Positions 22,241 to 35,500 are shown, numbered from the stretch's first letter. The stretch is DNA of 64,000 bases from Polytrichum commune (GCA_950295325.1 OX485804.1:39494001-39558000), one strand, 5' to 3'. The notes: a model not told the origin generated them from the sequence alone. Numbers and translations: made by a program.

Positions 22241-24464
22241 TAAAAAAGACAAGCCCCGCTCCCACTTGACTAAACAACTACTCACTATCACTAGAACTTA
22301 AGAACTAACCTAGAACACATAGATATAACACTAACACATGGTCCACCTATGAAAATAAGCACCAAGCCACCCCGCACTCATGCCCAAGTAGACATGGAAA
22401 AAAGTGGTGAACGTATTGCATGTAGGTGTGAAAAAATTGATGTTCATTTTTTCTTTTCTTTTTCTTTCTACTTCTTGCTCCATTGGGCAAAGTCGTCAAT
22501 CTCGGGGGGTTCGCTGGCGAAAATCGTAGAATAACGTGCGATAAAAAATAGGGTCCAATATATTCATTGTAGATAAATTTTGTAAAAAATGTACATGTAA
22601 AATAGGGGATTTTGAAATAATGAAACATGTTTACATGTAAAATACCATCAAATATAATATTTTCAGGCTTTTTACATGTAAAATACCATCACCTTATAAT
22701 CTTTTCTGCAAGGTAAATACCCCCCCCCCATAAATAGGTCCCGAACGCACGTGTATGCAAAATATAAGAGGGAGTGAACCCCCCGAGTCGTCAATTTGTA
22801 ATACAAATTAAATAGATTCTCAACAACAAGGCCCCTATATGATTCCCTACCAAAGACTCATGATCTTTAATTGCATCGTACAATTTACACTTGCCTCTGT
22901 GCATAGTTTGCCCCTTGCTCCTCCACCCTTGTTTCCACATGGACACATCTATCCTCAACTTTCATACATTTTTCCTCGACCTTCTACGACTTTGACAACT
23001 TGAATTCAACCTTCCTTTTCACCTTCTCCCATTCAAGTTCTTCCATCCTCTATTGCTTTCACTCCAACGCTATTAAATATTCATCTAATGTTATAATTGT
23101 GTTTTCAACATTTAAGAGACATGACACGACCAATATTGGTATTAAACTTGGTTTTCATTAGCAAATGACCCATGTAGAATCTACTCATGATGTTGTCCAC
23201 TACACAACATTGAATGATAAAAGAGATCCCCCTTATAACACCAAAATGGGAAGTAGAGAATCTTTGATTCCAGAGCCTAGATGAACACATTCCTTAACTC
23301 CGATTCAACGATTTCAACTTTGATGGTCCTTATTTGCAATTGCTAACCTGCTCAAGCTTTTAATGCTTGAATCCATCAGTTGAATGATTCCACAAAGCTG
23401 GAGGTGTCCATGTTAGCCTCATCTACCTTATATCCATCAAGCTAGTACAAGCCTAGTATAATTCTAAACCCAACCCCTTAGTAGGATGGTCCACATCTAA
23501 CATAAGGTGATCCAACACCACCTCAAAGTAGAGACATTTTGGTTAGGCCCTAAACATGTCCCATTTAGGGTCACTTCACACACAAGCCAATAGATGTAAC
23601 CATGAAATTGCGAGAGTCCAAAAGAAGTGCCCAAAAGCTGTCCTACGACACTTCCAAAATCATGTAGTGTGGTCATGGGCCCTCAAGTGTAGTGCGAAGT
23701 CATATTTGACCGGGCCTTCAACCATATATTATTTCACTAAATTTCTATTCATGCGGGGTCCTCACACATGACAAAATATAAGAAATCAACGGTTGTGAAA
23801 TTTTGGAGTGCCTTGGTCTCCCGGTTTTGTGTTAAGCCTACCTCCAAGAGGTGGTTCTTGAGAATAGTACAAGTGACCATAAAACATGATCTAGTTGATG
23901 CCATGTAGGAATCCATGTAGACTTTACATCCATCTTGCATTCACATACTCCATTGGTCCCTCAAGCGTAGTGTGAAGCAAACTTGGATTGGCTTTGCCTT
24001 TTCCACCAATGAGAGTGCTTTAAGTGCAATGGTCACATGCCCTCAGTCTTTTATGTGAAGTGGCCCTTAGATCCAAGCCCGGCATTGCCACCTCAATATT
24101 GTTATGCCAACCCCATATATATATGTCTTCAACATCACTATAGCCTAAAACTGACCTATCTTGCTCTATGACAAGTTGGCCCGAGTCTAGACCATGAGAG
24201 GTGCAGACAAAGGAGACTTAACGATGGGTCTCCTTCAAAACATTACTCAACTGATGAGTTGTGTTCAACTATCATGACTTTAGATTATGTATGAAGCGGT
24301 GGGGTTCTATCATTGAGAATCTTTCATCTCGAATCTACTGTTAGGCCCATGAACATAACTCATCAGCTAAGTAATGTTATGTTAACCTCAAGGTCATCAT
24401 TAGCATAAGTTATCTTAATTAGGTTTTTTTTTTAAATGTATATGTTTGACATTCAACTCCAAAT
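22241..24464. other. intergenic, mostly unassigned
   Basis: The 3' flank of the LINE remnant, two C-tracts (one at about 22722-22731), repeated TTTACATGTAAAATA motifs at 22590-22690 and the coiled-coil remnant listed separately. Confidence 0.45.
22885..23046 (-). pseudogene. short coiled-coil ORF remnant
   Basis: ATG at 23046 opens a 54-codon frame (EELEWEKVKRKVEFKLSKS, TAG, KVEEKCMKVEDRCVHVE) with one internal stop and a heptad-like charged pattern. It is probably the tail of a transposon-associated coiled-coil protein. No specific family is recognised. Confidence 0.25.
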
Positions 24465-24668
24465 CAATGAATGGGGAGAATTGACCACTAATTACATACG
24501 AACCGGTTGAAGTTCAACACTTCAAGAAAATAACATATCATTCTAGATGAATCTACATAATATGCCTCAAGATAGTAAAGAAAAACCGAAAGATCACAAC
24601 ATGTAATGGTTTGGACTTGGAAACATTAGGATTTGATTGATTGTGCCCAAAAATCTCCATGGGCATTG
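24465..24668 (+). mobile_element. hAT-type MITE, third copy, 204 bp
   Basis: Same family, diverged. Ends are CAATGAATGGGGAGA and TCTCCATGGGCATTG, with a perfect 8-bp target duplication CTCCAAAT at 24457-24464 and 24669-24676. Confidence 0.85.
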
Positions 24669-25004
24669 CTCCAAATTTAAAGTGTCATGTAGCGTTCTCA
24701 AAAACAAAAATAAATGTCAATGGACATCTACATCTTATTCTAAAATGATACCTCAAATTTTAATTGTCAAAGAGTACATATCATTTCAATTTCTAATGTG
24801 TCAATTGACATGTGTGGTTTTTCTCCGCAAGTCACACAATGTGTCAAATTCTAAATTGCGCGTGTCAATTGACATACTCCCCCCCCCCCCCAACAAGTTT
24901 ATGTGTGTCCAATGTCATAAACTTCCAAAAACTTTGTAAAAAACACATGCATCCCTTTTGAATTTTGGGAAATAAAATTAAAATCACTACATCCACTTCT
25001 AAAG

Positions 25005-25250
25005 GGCACCTATATTTAAGTCATGTACGGTTAAGAACCGAGGTGCGAATGTAAGAATGGAGATCAAACCGACATGTGTCTGAACGATGGTGAACTACGT
25101 GCTCACAATTGGTCAACTATTCTAGGTCTAATAATGAACTCCACAAGTTAAGTGAACTACATGCATCAATCAAGAAGAATGAGAATGTTCACTTTGACAA
25201 TACATGACAAGCTCCATAAATCTTAAAGGAAAATGGGCTACGACTTTGAT
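25005..25250 (+). repeat. CACCTATATTTGAG interspersed repeat
   Basis: CACCTATATTTAAGTCATGT, GACATGTGTCTGAAC, CTATTCTAGGTCTAAT and GAATGTTCACTTTGACAATA match the family. Confidence 0.5.
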
Positions 25251-25636
25251 TTTAAAATTGAATATTGTGCATTAATCATCCATACTAAGGGCACATGAGG
25301 TCCCAAATCCTAAGTCCAATTCACTTCAGGTCAATATGTACAATCTTAGCTGTTAAGAGCACGGAAGTTGGGATTTGCCACTTTACATGAGTTCCAAGTT
25401 TCAAGTATGTCATGGATGTCTGCATTGCAACATTGTTGAGGGTGAGGATAAAGACTTGTGTTGAGAGTTAGGTCAAGCAAAAAGCTGGACCCAACTCTCA
25501 ACACGACTCCCAAGAATAGATTTTCATAGAATAATCAAGGTCCAACTTTAGTGAATGCAAACCATATTTTTAAGGGTTTGTGGAGGCTCCAAAGTTGGGA
25601 CTTGGCCTCCAAATGTTGGGACTTGCTAGCATGAGT

Positions 25637-25661
25637 GGGACTTGGGACTTGGGACTTGGGA
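25637..25661 (+). repeat. GGGACTT microsatellite
   Basis: Three to four units of GGGACTT. Confidence 0.85.
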
Positions 25662-26152
25662 CCTCATGTGAAGCGGCCCAAATAGCGTGTGTAACAATAT
25701 CCTATGGAGAAGAAAGGCTTGGGTACAGAGCTAAAAGTGTCCATTTTAGGCCCACTTCCCCTATTATAACAAAATGGTGCTAAAAAAGAAGAAAGAAAAA
25801 AGTGGAGTAGCTGATCTGCGCCGCCACTCCACGCTGGCGATGCCGATGCCTTCCTCCAACGGACCAGTCACTCGAACATTCGGGAACCTTGTTTGAACGC
25901 TCAGGGAACGTGTTGGGAACTCACATGGAACGTCCTCTGCCCCCCAGAGTCTAAGGAAGAGGGAGAAGGATGTCCAACGAACTTGGCTTGGGAGGCTTTT
26001 GGGGAGGAAGAAAGGAAGAATTTGTGTTGCTTCCATGGCATCATTGGGGAACTGCACAAAGTGGAGGATTGAAGAAACCTAGGCTACTTGTTGATGTTTG
26101 AAACACCTCTTGATCGCTTTGTAGAATTTCAGGTAGGTTAGGCATTGTATTG

Positions 26153-26185
26153 TAATATAGTGTAGTGTAGTGTAGTGTATTGTAA
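26153..26185 (+). repeat. GTAGT short repeat
   Basis: AGTGTAGTGTAGTGTAGTGT followed by TATTGTAATG. Confidence 0.8.
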
Positions 26186-26889
26186 TGTACACATATGGAT
26201 TGCATGTAAAATTTCTCAGAGGCATCGAGAAGAATGGCAGCAAGGTTAAGTTAGCAGCCATCTGAAGTAGTTGGGAGGGTTTGATAGTTTCTATGTTGTC
26301 AACATTTTGGGTTATGATTCATTCAATAGTGATGGAGGCAACTCATGGTTGAGTCAACCCTTCAATTAGGTCTTGCAGCTGTCAAATACTATAGAAGCAG
26401 ATTGGAGAAGATTGGAATTGATGCCTAACCCTGTGTTTCAAGGGGGGCATGGATTCAATGTGGTAGGTTGATGCGATGGAATGAATCAATGTGAAGGAAT
26501 CAGTGTTGATGGTATGTCAATTTAGAGGTTTGTGATGTGGTGGTGATGGTGGAGGACACATACCTAGCCTTTGGTTGTAGAACAATTGTAGTGTTTTGGG
26601 ACGACTAGGTAGGACTGGCCAAATTGGAGGAGAATTTTGAGGTGGAAGTAGAGATGATGGGTTCTATGCGTCCAAGCATGTGTGAAGAATGTCCAGAAAG
26701 GCAAGGGAGAATTGCATTTTGGGATCCGTTGCAAATGTAGGAGGAGTCGCCGCGAGCTAAGGACATCATTCATTATCACATCCCATGCCTTTCTTCAGTG
26801 GGAAAATGGCAGAGTGTGATGTCTCACTGGAGTTAATTGGAGTGGTAAGCTTTCTTTCGGATCCGAATCCTCTGTTGTGCAAAGTGGAG

Positions 26890-27640
26890 GTACTTATTGT
26901 AATTTCAAGTTTTCAGCACGAGCTCCAACTCAGAAGTACAAGTGCTTCAACTGGAAAGTAACAATGTCACTAAAACAATGTCCATACATTTGGGAGTGCA
27001 TTAGGTAGCAATTAGAGCACTACCACTAGGGTTAACTCTGGGTTGAAGACTTGGCATCTGCAATGGCAAAATCAAAAGGGAGATCTGCATACTCTGTACT
27101 AAGAGAAGTCCCTCTTTTTTGTACTTTCGCATTCGCACTCCAAGTTGTCCGAACGAACGCCAACTCAAAAAACCAAGTATTTCAGCTGAAAAGTAACAAT
27201 ATTCCTTTAAGTACAATCTTTTGGGAGTGCATAAGAACTTAAATAGAACACCACCACTAGGTTTAAGTGCGGGTTGAAGATTCACATGTGCAGTTGCAAA
27301 ATCAAAAGTGAGATCTGATTGCAATTGAGCTTAATGTGTGCAGGAGAAAATACACCCTTGGCATAGACCGGTGGGATGGGTTAGCTTTAAGTAATAATGT
27401 CACTAACATTGTACATATATTCGGGAATTCATTGATTAGGGCACATCAATCAGGGCATTACCACGAGGGTACAGTGTGGGTTGAAGAATGCACATCTGTG
27501 ATGGCACAATGAAAAGGGAGATCTGATTGCAATGGAGTTTTATGTATGCAGGAGAAAGTGCATGAAAGCCTCGCAACAATGGACCAATGGGATGGGCTAG
27601 CTTTAAGTCAGCAGCTGAGTCAAGTGTGTCTACGTACACC
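26890..27640 (+). repeat. three-unit degenerate repeat covering the WEE1 5' end
   Basis: Unit 1 at about 26900-27105, unit 2 at 27145-27420 and unit 3 at 27420-27640 share CTGAAAAGTAACAAT, TTTTGGGAGTGCAT, CCACTAGGGT, GGGTTGAAGA, CAAAATCAAAAGGGAGATCT, TGCAGGAGAAAGT and GGTGGGATGGGCTAGCTTTA. Unit 3 carries the WEE1 start codon and first 25 or so codons; unit 2 has a non-coding version of the same stretch. Confidence 0.7.
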
Positions 27641-30600
27641 TTTGCATCATCACCATAGCCAACAAGAGGAGCCTGAAAGCCACGATAATAGAGTAGAGGG
27701 AATGGATGGAAATGGGGATGAAGGAGTAAGTCTAGCGGATCAAGAGAACCCTTCCGATTACATTTGTAGCCAGGACTTTTTCTGGTAATTCTCGGAACCC
27801 TCACAACTTACAGAGCATTCTTGACCCCTAAACGCTTTTGGAGCCAGATTTGTGCCTCTCATACATATGGTAATTTGACATTGTACAACGTGGATATACA
27901 TTGTGATGTATTTTTTGGTAGATAGTGATAGCTTGTTGCCTTGGAAGGTTACACTTCTTAACTTAAATACCTTGCTAAAAGAACTTTCACTGAGTGTATA
28001 TTCGCCAAGGTGTTTATCAAGTATGAACACTCACTACACCACTTAAAAATGCTATGTAGCAAAAGCAGGGTGTTTTCTCGAGTGAGCTAATCTTTTGGGT
28101 TCTGTTTTCCTTACTTCAGGGTTTTAGGGTTCTAGGGTTTTTTTCTTCGGTCTCCTGGTTTTCTTGTGTCAAAATTGAGGTCTTTGTGCATATGCTATAC
28201 TACAATTTGCTTGAGTCTTCTCAGGTTAGGTGTGAGGCTGGTATGCTTAGATTGTATGGATTGCATGCTCTAGGGTCGGAAGTTGAGGGATATTAATAAT
28301 AACTTAAACCCTCTGCAGGTCTCATTCTAGCTGCCAAACATCTGGAAATTAGGGTACACTTTGTCTTTTATAAATGTTGTTGTCATGCATCTGAGTGAGA
28401 CGTTATGGCATTGAGTCTATCCCCGTTACATGGTAATTACCTTTTCTGTTTCGCCAAAAGTCTTCAACCTTGAAACCTTAGTTCTAAAAATGTGAAAGGA
28501 CCATTTCGTTTGGGTCCACCTGTATTTCGAAACATGACATATTGTTAGCTTTTTCCTATTTGTGTACTTGGGAATGCAGCACACCAGACTTCATCACTCC
28601 AGTTGATCAACAATTTGCTATTGACCTTGATAACAAGGTATTCTACCCTCATTTGAGAACTCCTTGTCATTCAATTTGTGCTCACTCATTTATTTAGCAG
28701 ATGGAGTGCTTGTTGTCTGTTTCCCTTAAATTTCCATCACCAGCAATTAAATTGCCTATTATGAAATGTAGGGCAATTCAGGGTGCTCACGGTCACCAAG
28801 GGGGTTAACACCGTTACGAGTGAAAAGACCAAGATCAGGTATGTTACACATTTAAAAAAGAAGAAAAGGTAGAAGTCTTTGTTTTATAACCTTTGCAAGC
28901 TGCCTGTCAGAACACTTGGCCATTTTGGATCTGTAGAAATGAAGCTCTAATTAATTAGTCTTCTCTAGCCACATCATTGCATTGACATGTTGATCAAACT
29001 TATACATGTGAAGTAAATGCTGCAGGTGTTAAGCTAGAGGTTTTCTCGTCATAAGGCCTCGAATTCAACATTTTTCCTCTCCATGCCTATTTCACTTTCG
29101 TTCGCGTTGTGATGTCTTTAATATTGATCTTTTTTATCAGATACTATCCAGACACTGCCAACTTGGCTGGATGATGATAATTCCTCAGAACAATTACTCG
29201 AGGATACATCACTTTCAGAGACCCCTCTATTACCAGATGATAATAAAGTGCCAGGCATTTCATCAATGGGGAAAAAGTCTCATTCAACCAACACCCCAAA
29301 CTCGAGAGGAAAATTGGCTTCAATGCGGCGGCGTGTGCAGTCCCCGGATTGCTTACGAAATCCCTTCCTGGAGGATAATGCAGACATTCTTCAAAAACTA
29401 AATTCACAATGTGGGTAGAGTTCTTTACTTTGTGCTTGTCATTGAATCCTTGTTTCCGATTATTGATGGAGGGAATAAGTTCACCTTACTTATATTGATG
29501 CATAGCATTCCTAAGTGGTGTAGTGGGGTGTTCTCCCTATATAACCATCTTGGAGATTAGAGCTATCCTTAAACTTGAATGAGAGTTTTTGTCGGGCATC
29601 CACCATTTTTTCAAAAATCTCGGTACAGGGGAGAAGGCCTTCTCCAAAGATAGGTAACAATGAGGTGTTAACTAATGAGAGCTAGGCACTTGACTACTGC
29701 TTGGCATTTATGAATGTAATCAAGGACCTTGATTTTTGGAAATTCAATTTTTAAAGCTAGAATAGAAATAGAATGTCCTTACACATGGTTAAGAATGCTA
29801 CATTGTCTTATCATGATGTAAATATCAACTATGTGTCATTTAAACTAGACATGATTTGGGTGGAAAAAGCATTTATTCTGTGAGTTCTGTTAGTGTCTGC
29901 AGGGCGAGCATTGATGCCATTGAGTAACCCTGTGTTAGGCCAAAACAGTTTTTCTCGCTACCAAGAAGATTTCCATGAGCTTCAGGTACAATTGTTTTTA
30001 TAACTATATATTTTACCTGTTTTAGTAATCAAAATTACAGTCTAGGTTCTCACGATTATATATCTATACAAATGTGGCAGGAAATCGGCCGTGGTAATTT
30101 CAGCCGAGTATATAAAGTCTTAAAGCGAATTGATGGTTGCCTGTATGCTGTGAAACGCTCCCAGCATGCACTTCGAATAACCAGCGAAAGGTTTAAATTT
30201 TCTCCCCTTAAAACTAATCATTAAATTACTATGTAATGGTGTTGACATGCACATCATTGCACTCCGATCAACTTGCACTAAGGTAGATGGGTCTTACATG
30301 GTTTCTTTTTCCAACTAGTCCACTTTTCCTAGGATATTAAATGCATGATTAGGATAAGATATCTAGCGAATCCAAATCCATGGCCAAATCCTCATTATTT
30401 TCAGAGCTCATATGCATCTTACTCCTTATCAAAGTGAAGATTTTCGTGCTCATTAAACTGTGTTGTAGGTCCCCCCAATTATGTTGACCATTGAGTCCAG
30501 AATGGTATTCAGATTTTGAGCACGCAGTTCAATCTTTTTAAAACATGTCTCTTTGGTATCCATTTTTCGAGCCACACCAAACCACATAACAATCAAATAT

Positions 30601-32630
30601 AGGTGTCCTAGTAAGAAAAGTAATCAAATAATGGTTGTGTACCTTACACATTGTCTTTACTCCAACTGCACAGATTCCAGTTTAGATGCCAATGCCTTTA
30701 TATTCAAGGATCAATATGTTCCAGCAAGGGTTGTAATTTCTGGCTTTTTGTTTAAGCAGGAAGCAAGCTCTTACCGAGGTACAGGCACTTGCAGCTGTGG
30801 GTGAGTCCCATCTGTCATTATGTTGATGGTCTGTAAATTTAATCAGCATGAAATATCATGTAGTTACACATTGTGATGTAGAGGGATCTTGCAGTACACA
30901 AGCAACATAGTGGAACTCGGGCATTTTTAATTTGATTAATTAATATGTTATTTACTCACTGTTGTTTGACCTGATAATTTGTCCATATGCACAACCTGTA
31001 TTTTTTGAGTCCAGGGGCCCATAAAAATATAGTAAGGTATCACACCGCTTGGTTTGAGAGTGACTTCTGCTACATCCAAATGGAGCTTTGTGACGGAACA
31101 CTTACTCAATTGCGAGAATCAGACCCAGATATTTCAAAGGAATGCTCATTGCTGAAAATTCTGCGACAGGTATATCCTAGGAACCCACCAAATGTATAAA
31201 TTCTTCAACTTGATCTCTCTCAACTGTCATTGCTTCCTTGAACAGAAGTGGAACTTGCTCAATACTAAGCACATTCATCTTTAATTCCGAAGCATCTTCA
31301 ACCCCAATCTGGGCCTCTTCATGCACACAACGAGTATTTGAGCTACATGCTTTCATTTTGAGCTAATTTTATGTCAATAGTGATTGTAATTAAAACTTAC
31401 TCATTTTTCTAGTGCACTTTCAAATTGGATTCTATTACACAACTTGGGTTTCCTTGGATATACAAGGACATGCCTAGTATTTTGATCATCAATGTCACTT
31501 GATAATTTTTGAATTTTTTTCCTTGACATAAGATAATGTACTAAATAAAAACTTAAGCCCACATATAAAAAATATGGCTTTAAGACTTGGTGAGGCTTAT
31601 AGAAATTGTGTATGTAGGTCGTTAAAGGGTTAACTCTTCCACAAGGTGTTGGATTTATACCCTCAAATATGGTGTGCTGTAGCAGTTTTTTATGTACAAC
31701 CTTTTTAAGCCTGACAAATTGCCTTGGCATGTTAGATGTTGAACGCACTGTCAAGAATTCATTCCAAAGGTTTAGTCCATCTGGATGTAAAACCCGACAA
31801 TATTTATGTACTCAACGGTGTTTACAAGCTAGGTGACTTTGGACGTGCAACACGAGCAGATGGAAGTTTGAGCATTGAAGAAGGTGATGCTCGCTATGTT
31901 GCTTTAGAGATTATAAATGACGATTACAGTCAACTACCAAAAGTTGACATGTTTGCTCTTGGTGCAACAATCTATGAAATGGCGAGAGGGTCACCTTTAC
32001 CCTCCTCAGGGTCACAGTATCAATCTTTGCGGCAGGGGAAAATTAGCCTTTTGCCAGGCTGTTCCTTGCCATTCCAGAACATCTTGAAGGTATGCCAACT
32101 TGTCTGTCCAAGAGAATTAGTATCTGCTTCTGTAAGAGGAACTCAGTACATAGAGTTGGCCTCTAACTTGACAAGAGTTTTGTCTGGGAGTTGGATGTTT
32201 GGATATAATACCTTCCATGTTCAGTTGGTGCATGCTTGGAGCTAGTGTGAAGCGTTTGAATGAAGAACATTCTATATCGATTTGTTGAGGATCAAACTCA
32301 AGGTCCTTCAAAGTTTGGTACCTTTTTAAGGAGATTTGCAGATAACTCTCTTGGAAAATTTTCTTATAGATTTTGCACATGATGTTTTTTTTGTTTGCTG
32401 AAGCAGATTCTGGTAGTACATGATCATTGACGAAAGTGATCAACATGCACACATTACGTTTGTCAATCATCAATGTGCTCTAATGAAAAATGCCTTGGTT
32501 TTTTTTGCAGAGCTTACTGCATCCAATGGCAAAGTTAAGACCAACAGCTGATGAGCTGCTCAAGAATTCCATCTTCAACCGAGATGATTCTTTAGAGACA
32601 TCAACAAGTCCTGGTGATGTGTCCACGTGA
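27546..32630 (+). CDS. WEE1: WEE1 protein kinase
   Basis: Ten exons join in frame: 27546-27784, 28580-28637, 28772-28838, 29141-29410, 29903-29985, 30081-30190, 30760-30800, 31015-31169, 31736-32089 and 32511-32630, giving 498 aa, close to the usual plant WEE1 length (about 500). The N-terminal regulatory part has the plant WEE1 motif SQDFFCTPDFITP (split by the first intron) and a basic RVKRPRS stretch that may be a nuclear signal. Kinase landmarks are the glycine loop GRGNFSRV (242-249), lysine K264 in YAVKR, catalytic D358 in HLDVKPDN, D375 in GDFG, and EEGDARY downstream. WEE1 inhibits cyclin-dependent kinase by tyrosine phosphorylation at the replication/DNA-damage checkpoint. The donor at 29410 (GTGGGT) is the only weak splice call. 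The start codon lies in the third copy of a tandem repeat, so the true 5' end, possibly with an upstream non-coding exon, is uncertain. Confidence 0.95.
29512..29800. mobile_element. TAGCATTC-family TIR element in WEE1 intron
   Basis: Ends TAGCATTCCTAAG and TTAAGAATGCTA are inverted. The interior has GTAACAATGAGGTGTTAACT and ATCAAGGACCTTG as in the other copies. Non-coding. Confidence 0.6.
30283..30630 (-). repeat. CACCTATATTTGAG interspersed repeat in WEE1 intron
   Basis: GTAGATGGGTCTTACATGG, CAAAGTGAAGATTTTCGTGC, AAACATGTCTCTTTGG and CAAATATAGGTGTCCTA match the 12785-13110 copy along most of its length. Confidence 0.55.
32167..32325. repeat. partial fold-back element (left arm) in WEE1 intron
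   Basis: TTGTCTGGGAGTTGGATG, GTTGGTGCATGCTTGGAGCT and TTTGAATGAAGAACATTCTA match the left arm of the 38.75-kb fold-back family; the right arm is absent. Confidence 0.55.
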
Positions 32631-32879
32631 TAATTTTGGTAATATTGTGTTAAAATTATAGCTCACCATTCCAATTTTCTGTGTCAGGAGCTACAACTCC
32701 CTGCCTTCAGTGGCAGTTGATGATCAAGATTTTGATTTTGGTATATATTAAAAGGGCCACCATGCATCAAGTGTGTTTGTCCTAATACCAGGAAAATATA
32801 TCTGTGGGTGTCGGGCATTAGGCTATGAGACCTAACATGCCTATACTCTTCTTATGGGCATAGTAAAAATCTAGCCCTA

Positions 32880-33290
32880 AATGAAATGAAATTGATTTTA
32901 GAGTTCGGGAAGCCGAAAGGCTTATGGGACTAAAAGTACATCAAGATGGTGTCGGACCACTTAATTTCCTATAGTGGCGTAGTGCAGTAGCCTCTCTGAG
33001 GGAGAGGCTAATTTCAACTTATGGTCCAATTGAAAGAAAGACTTGAGACTCCCTATTACTACCTTCTCAAATAGTAATTGAAACTTATCTCTGATGGAGT
33101 TATATAGGGGGTCCTCATTTTCAACTACATTACAAGAGAAAAACTGGCATAATCTATTATCTCTAGAGATAGGGGTAATTGACCGTCTAGTTTTAATGGC
33201 AAGCCTAGGATTTGATGTACAGTAAGCAACAATGATCTTGCATTGTGGTGGTGTCAATGGTTTCTTCAAGTACAATTCACACTCACCTAA
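32880..33290 (+). repeat. direct repeat downstream of WEE1, copy 1
   Basis: It shares GGCTTATGGGACTAAAAGTACA, GTAGCCTCTCTGAG-GAGAGGCTAAT, TGGTCCAATTGAAAGAAAGA, TATCTCTAGAGATAGGG and CAATGATCTTGC-TTGTGGTGG with copy 2 at 33528-33945. It begins about 250 bp after the WEE1 stop. Confidence 0.7.
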
Positions 33291-33527
33291 AGATTTACAT
33301 GTACATTATGTTTTCATTTATATTTGATCTGTTATACAATTCCAGTACCAGGAGAATATTAGAAACAAACAAATTGGCATGTTCAGAAATATTGATGCAA
33401 TCGGGAGTTTTAACCCTTGATCCAGTAATGCCTATTATAAACTGAAGTTGAAATTGTTCCTACACATAGAGCAGCTTACAATACCAAAAATGTGATGTCT
33501 TCAATAAGTTAATGGCAATGTTGAGAT

Positions 33528-33945
33528 GTAATGAAATGGAAGTGAAATTTATTTTGAAGTCCAATGAGTCAAAGAGGCTAATGGGACTGAAAGTACATGA
33601 TGGTGGTTTCAAGTCAGTGGATTCTCTAGAGTGGCGGGCATGGTAGCCTCTATGAGATAGAGGCTAATGTCAATTTGGTGGTCCAATTGAAAGAAAGATT
33701 TGAGATTCCCCAACACTACATTCTCAAATACTGATGGAACTCTACTGGGCATTCCAACACACATTGTGCCTCATTTTCAATTACATTATAGGAGCAAAAG
33801 TGGTATTGTCTAGTATCTCTAGAGATAGGGATAGTCAACCATTAACCAATTTCCATTGCTAGTCTATGGTTCGAGGTGCGGTAAGTGGCAATGATCTTGC
33901 GTTGTGGTGGTGTCAATGGTTTCCTCCAAGTATAATTCACATTCA
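33528..33945 (+). repeat. direct repeat downstream of WEE1, copy 2
   Basis: Collinear with 32880-33290 over about 415 bp, separated by about 240 bp of unrelated sequence. No ORF in either copy. Confidence 0.7.
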
Positions 33946-35181
33946 TATTTGAAAAGATCCTTGAGGTGGAGGTAATCTAGTTTCTTCTGTGAGAGATGGA
34001 AAGAGTTCCACTTTTAAGCAAGAAAGGCCTCCTTGATATCATCATATGAAATTTGAGAGCAGTAAATCATTCACTTTTAGAATGACATTCACAAACACTA
34101 AATTTTTGAGGATTATATGATTGACCTCAGCTTGTGGAAATTTCGTAATGTTTCAGTGCTGATGATCTCCCCACGAGCCGACCATGCTCCTTTGATACTG
34201 TAACCCTCAAATCCATCATTGATGAAAGAGATGCAAGTAATGTAAATGAATACAAAAAGGAGTCACAATAAATTTTTGCAATTGGATAATTTAATCACGT
34301 GACATGTTCTCATTTGGCCCTTGACTAGAACCCTGTGTCCAAAATACTTCCAGCTCAACCAGAAAGAAAAGATAAAGAAACGCCTGTGTTCTAGCACCAG
34401 CGTGAATGTGAGCGCATTGGCCTTATAACGATCATGCAGCTCAACCAGAATGTATAATATTTCCACCAAGTCATTGGATATGGACTGAAAAACAGTCTTT
34501 GTGACTCATTCAATAGCCCCAAAATCTCTAATTCCGATTTACTACAAGTCCACAATTCTCCTAAAGAAAATTTGTCAAAACTAATGTGAAGTTCTAAAAT
34601 TTGAACCACAGGGTAAACAATTGTTATTTGTTGGCCATCTTCTCAAATTGACCAACTTCCTGTAAACAATAAGTAAAAACTAAGCAAAAGAATGGGTTCT
34701 ATACACCTGTGATTTCTGCTCTAAAATGGTTTTTGTATTCAGTTGTAACAATCAATATGCAAGGAATGGAGAAAAGAATGGAGATATTTCTCGACCCATG
34801 GGATGATGGGTTTCAAGCTGGCTTACTTAATAATTTTCCTTTTTCTAAAGGTTCAGATTCTCCAGGCAAGAAAGTGGTGTTCCTTTGCTCTAAGGCTATA
34901 TCCCACCTTGTCCTCTTCTCTGCGGATGCCACTGAGACAAATATACACAAGCGGTAAGGTCCAGTTTCAATAAATCATAAAAAAAGTACAACCTCCGACA
35001 TTTTGGAGTAGACTGACAGTATCTAGCATAAAATAATGTTTTTCCCTTACAAGGTCCTGTTTGGAATGCTGACTATGCAGTACCAGAAAATTTATACAGG
35101 GAGGCAAAACCCCGAGTAAACAACATCTACTTAGGGTGATAAGAATGTGCAAATGATATGCTTTTACTCTAGCAGAACCCA
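33946..35181. other. intergenic between convergent WEE1 and FBT genes
   Basis: No coding motif; short open frames only. Confidence 0.5.
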
Positions 35182-35500
35182 TAGCATTCGTAAGCATGTG
35201 CAAGGACGTTCTCTTTCTATTCTAGCTTCAAGAAAAAAAAATCAAGAATCAAGGTCCTTGAGTACATGCATGAATGCCAAGTGGCAAGCTTTCATTCTGG
35301 GTCAAATCTTGACTTTGTTTCGCTGTATCTCTGTAGCATCATCAATACGCCTAATCAACTTGACTTTAGTCAACACCTCATTGTTGCCTATGTTCAGACA
35401 CAAAGCCTTCTTCCATCTACCAAGATTCAATTGAGGAAGTTTGTCCTGAAATAAATCTTTCTTAGGATATCTGGATTACCTAAAGAAATATTCCATTTGA
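35182..35500. repeat. TAGCATTC-family element, single-arm copy
   Basis: It shares TAGCATTCGTAAGCATGTG, GTTCTCTTTCTATTCTAGCT and GACACAAAGCCTTCTTCCAT with the 35982-36500 element. It lies just downstream of the FBT stop. The right end is approximate. Confidence 0.55.

Larger units (their letters stand above)
25251..26889. other. upstream flank of WEE1
   Basis: No coding motif. The 25.80-26.06-kb part is locally GC-richer and could hold the WEE1 promoter or a non-coding first exon. This is inferred from position only. Confidence 0.35.

Noticed and set aside
25764-26057. 97-codon minus-strand ORF in the GC-richer WEE1 upstream flank
   Set aside because: Low-complexity end, no domain, and better explained as promoter or UTR composition.
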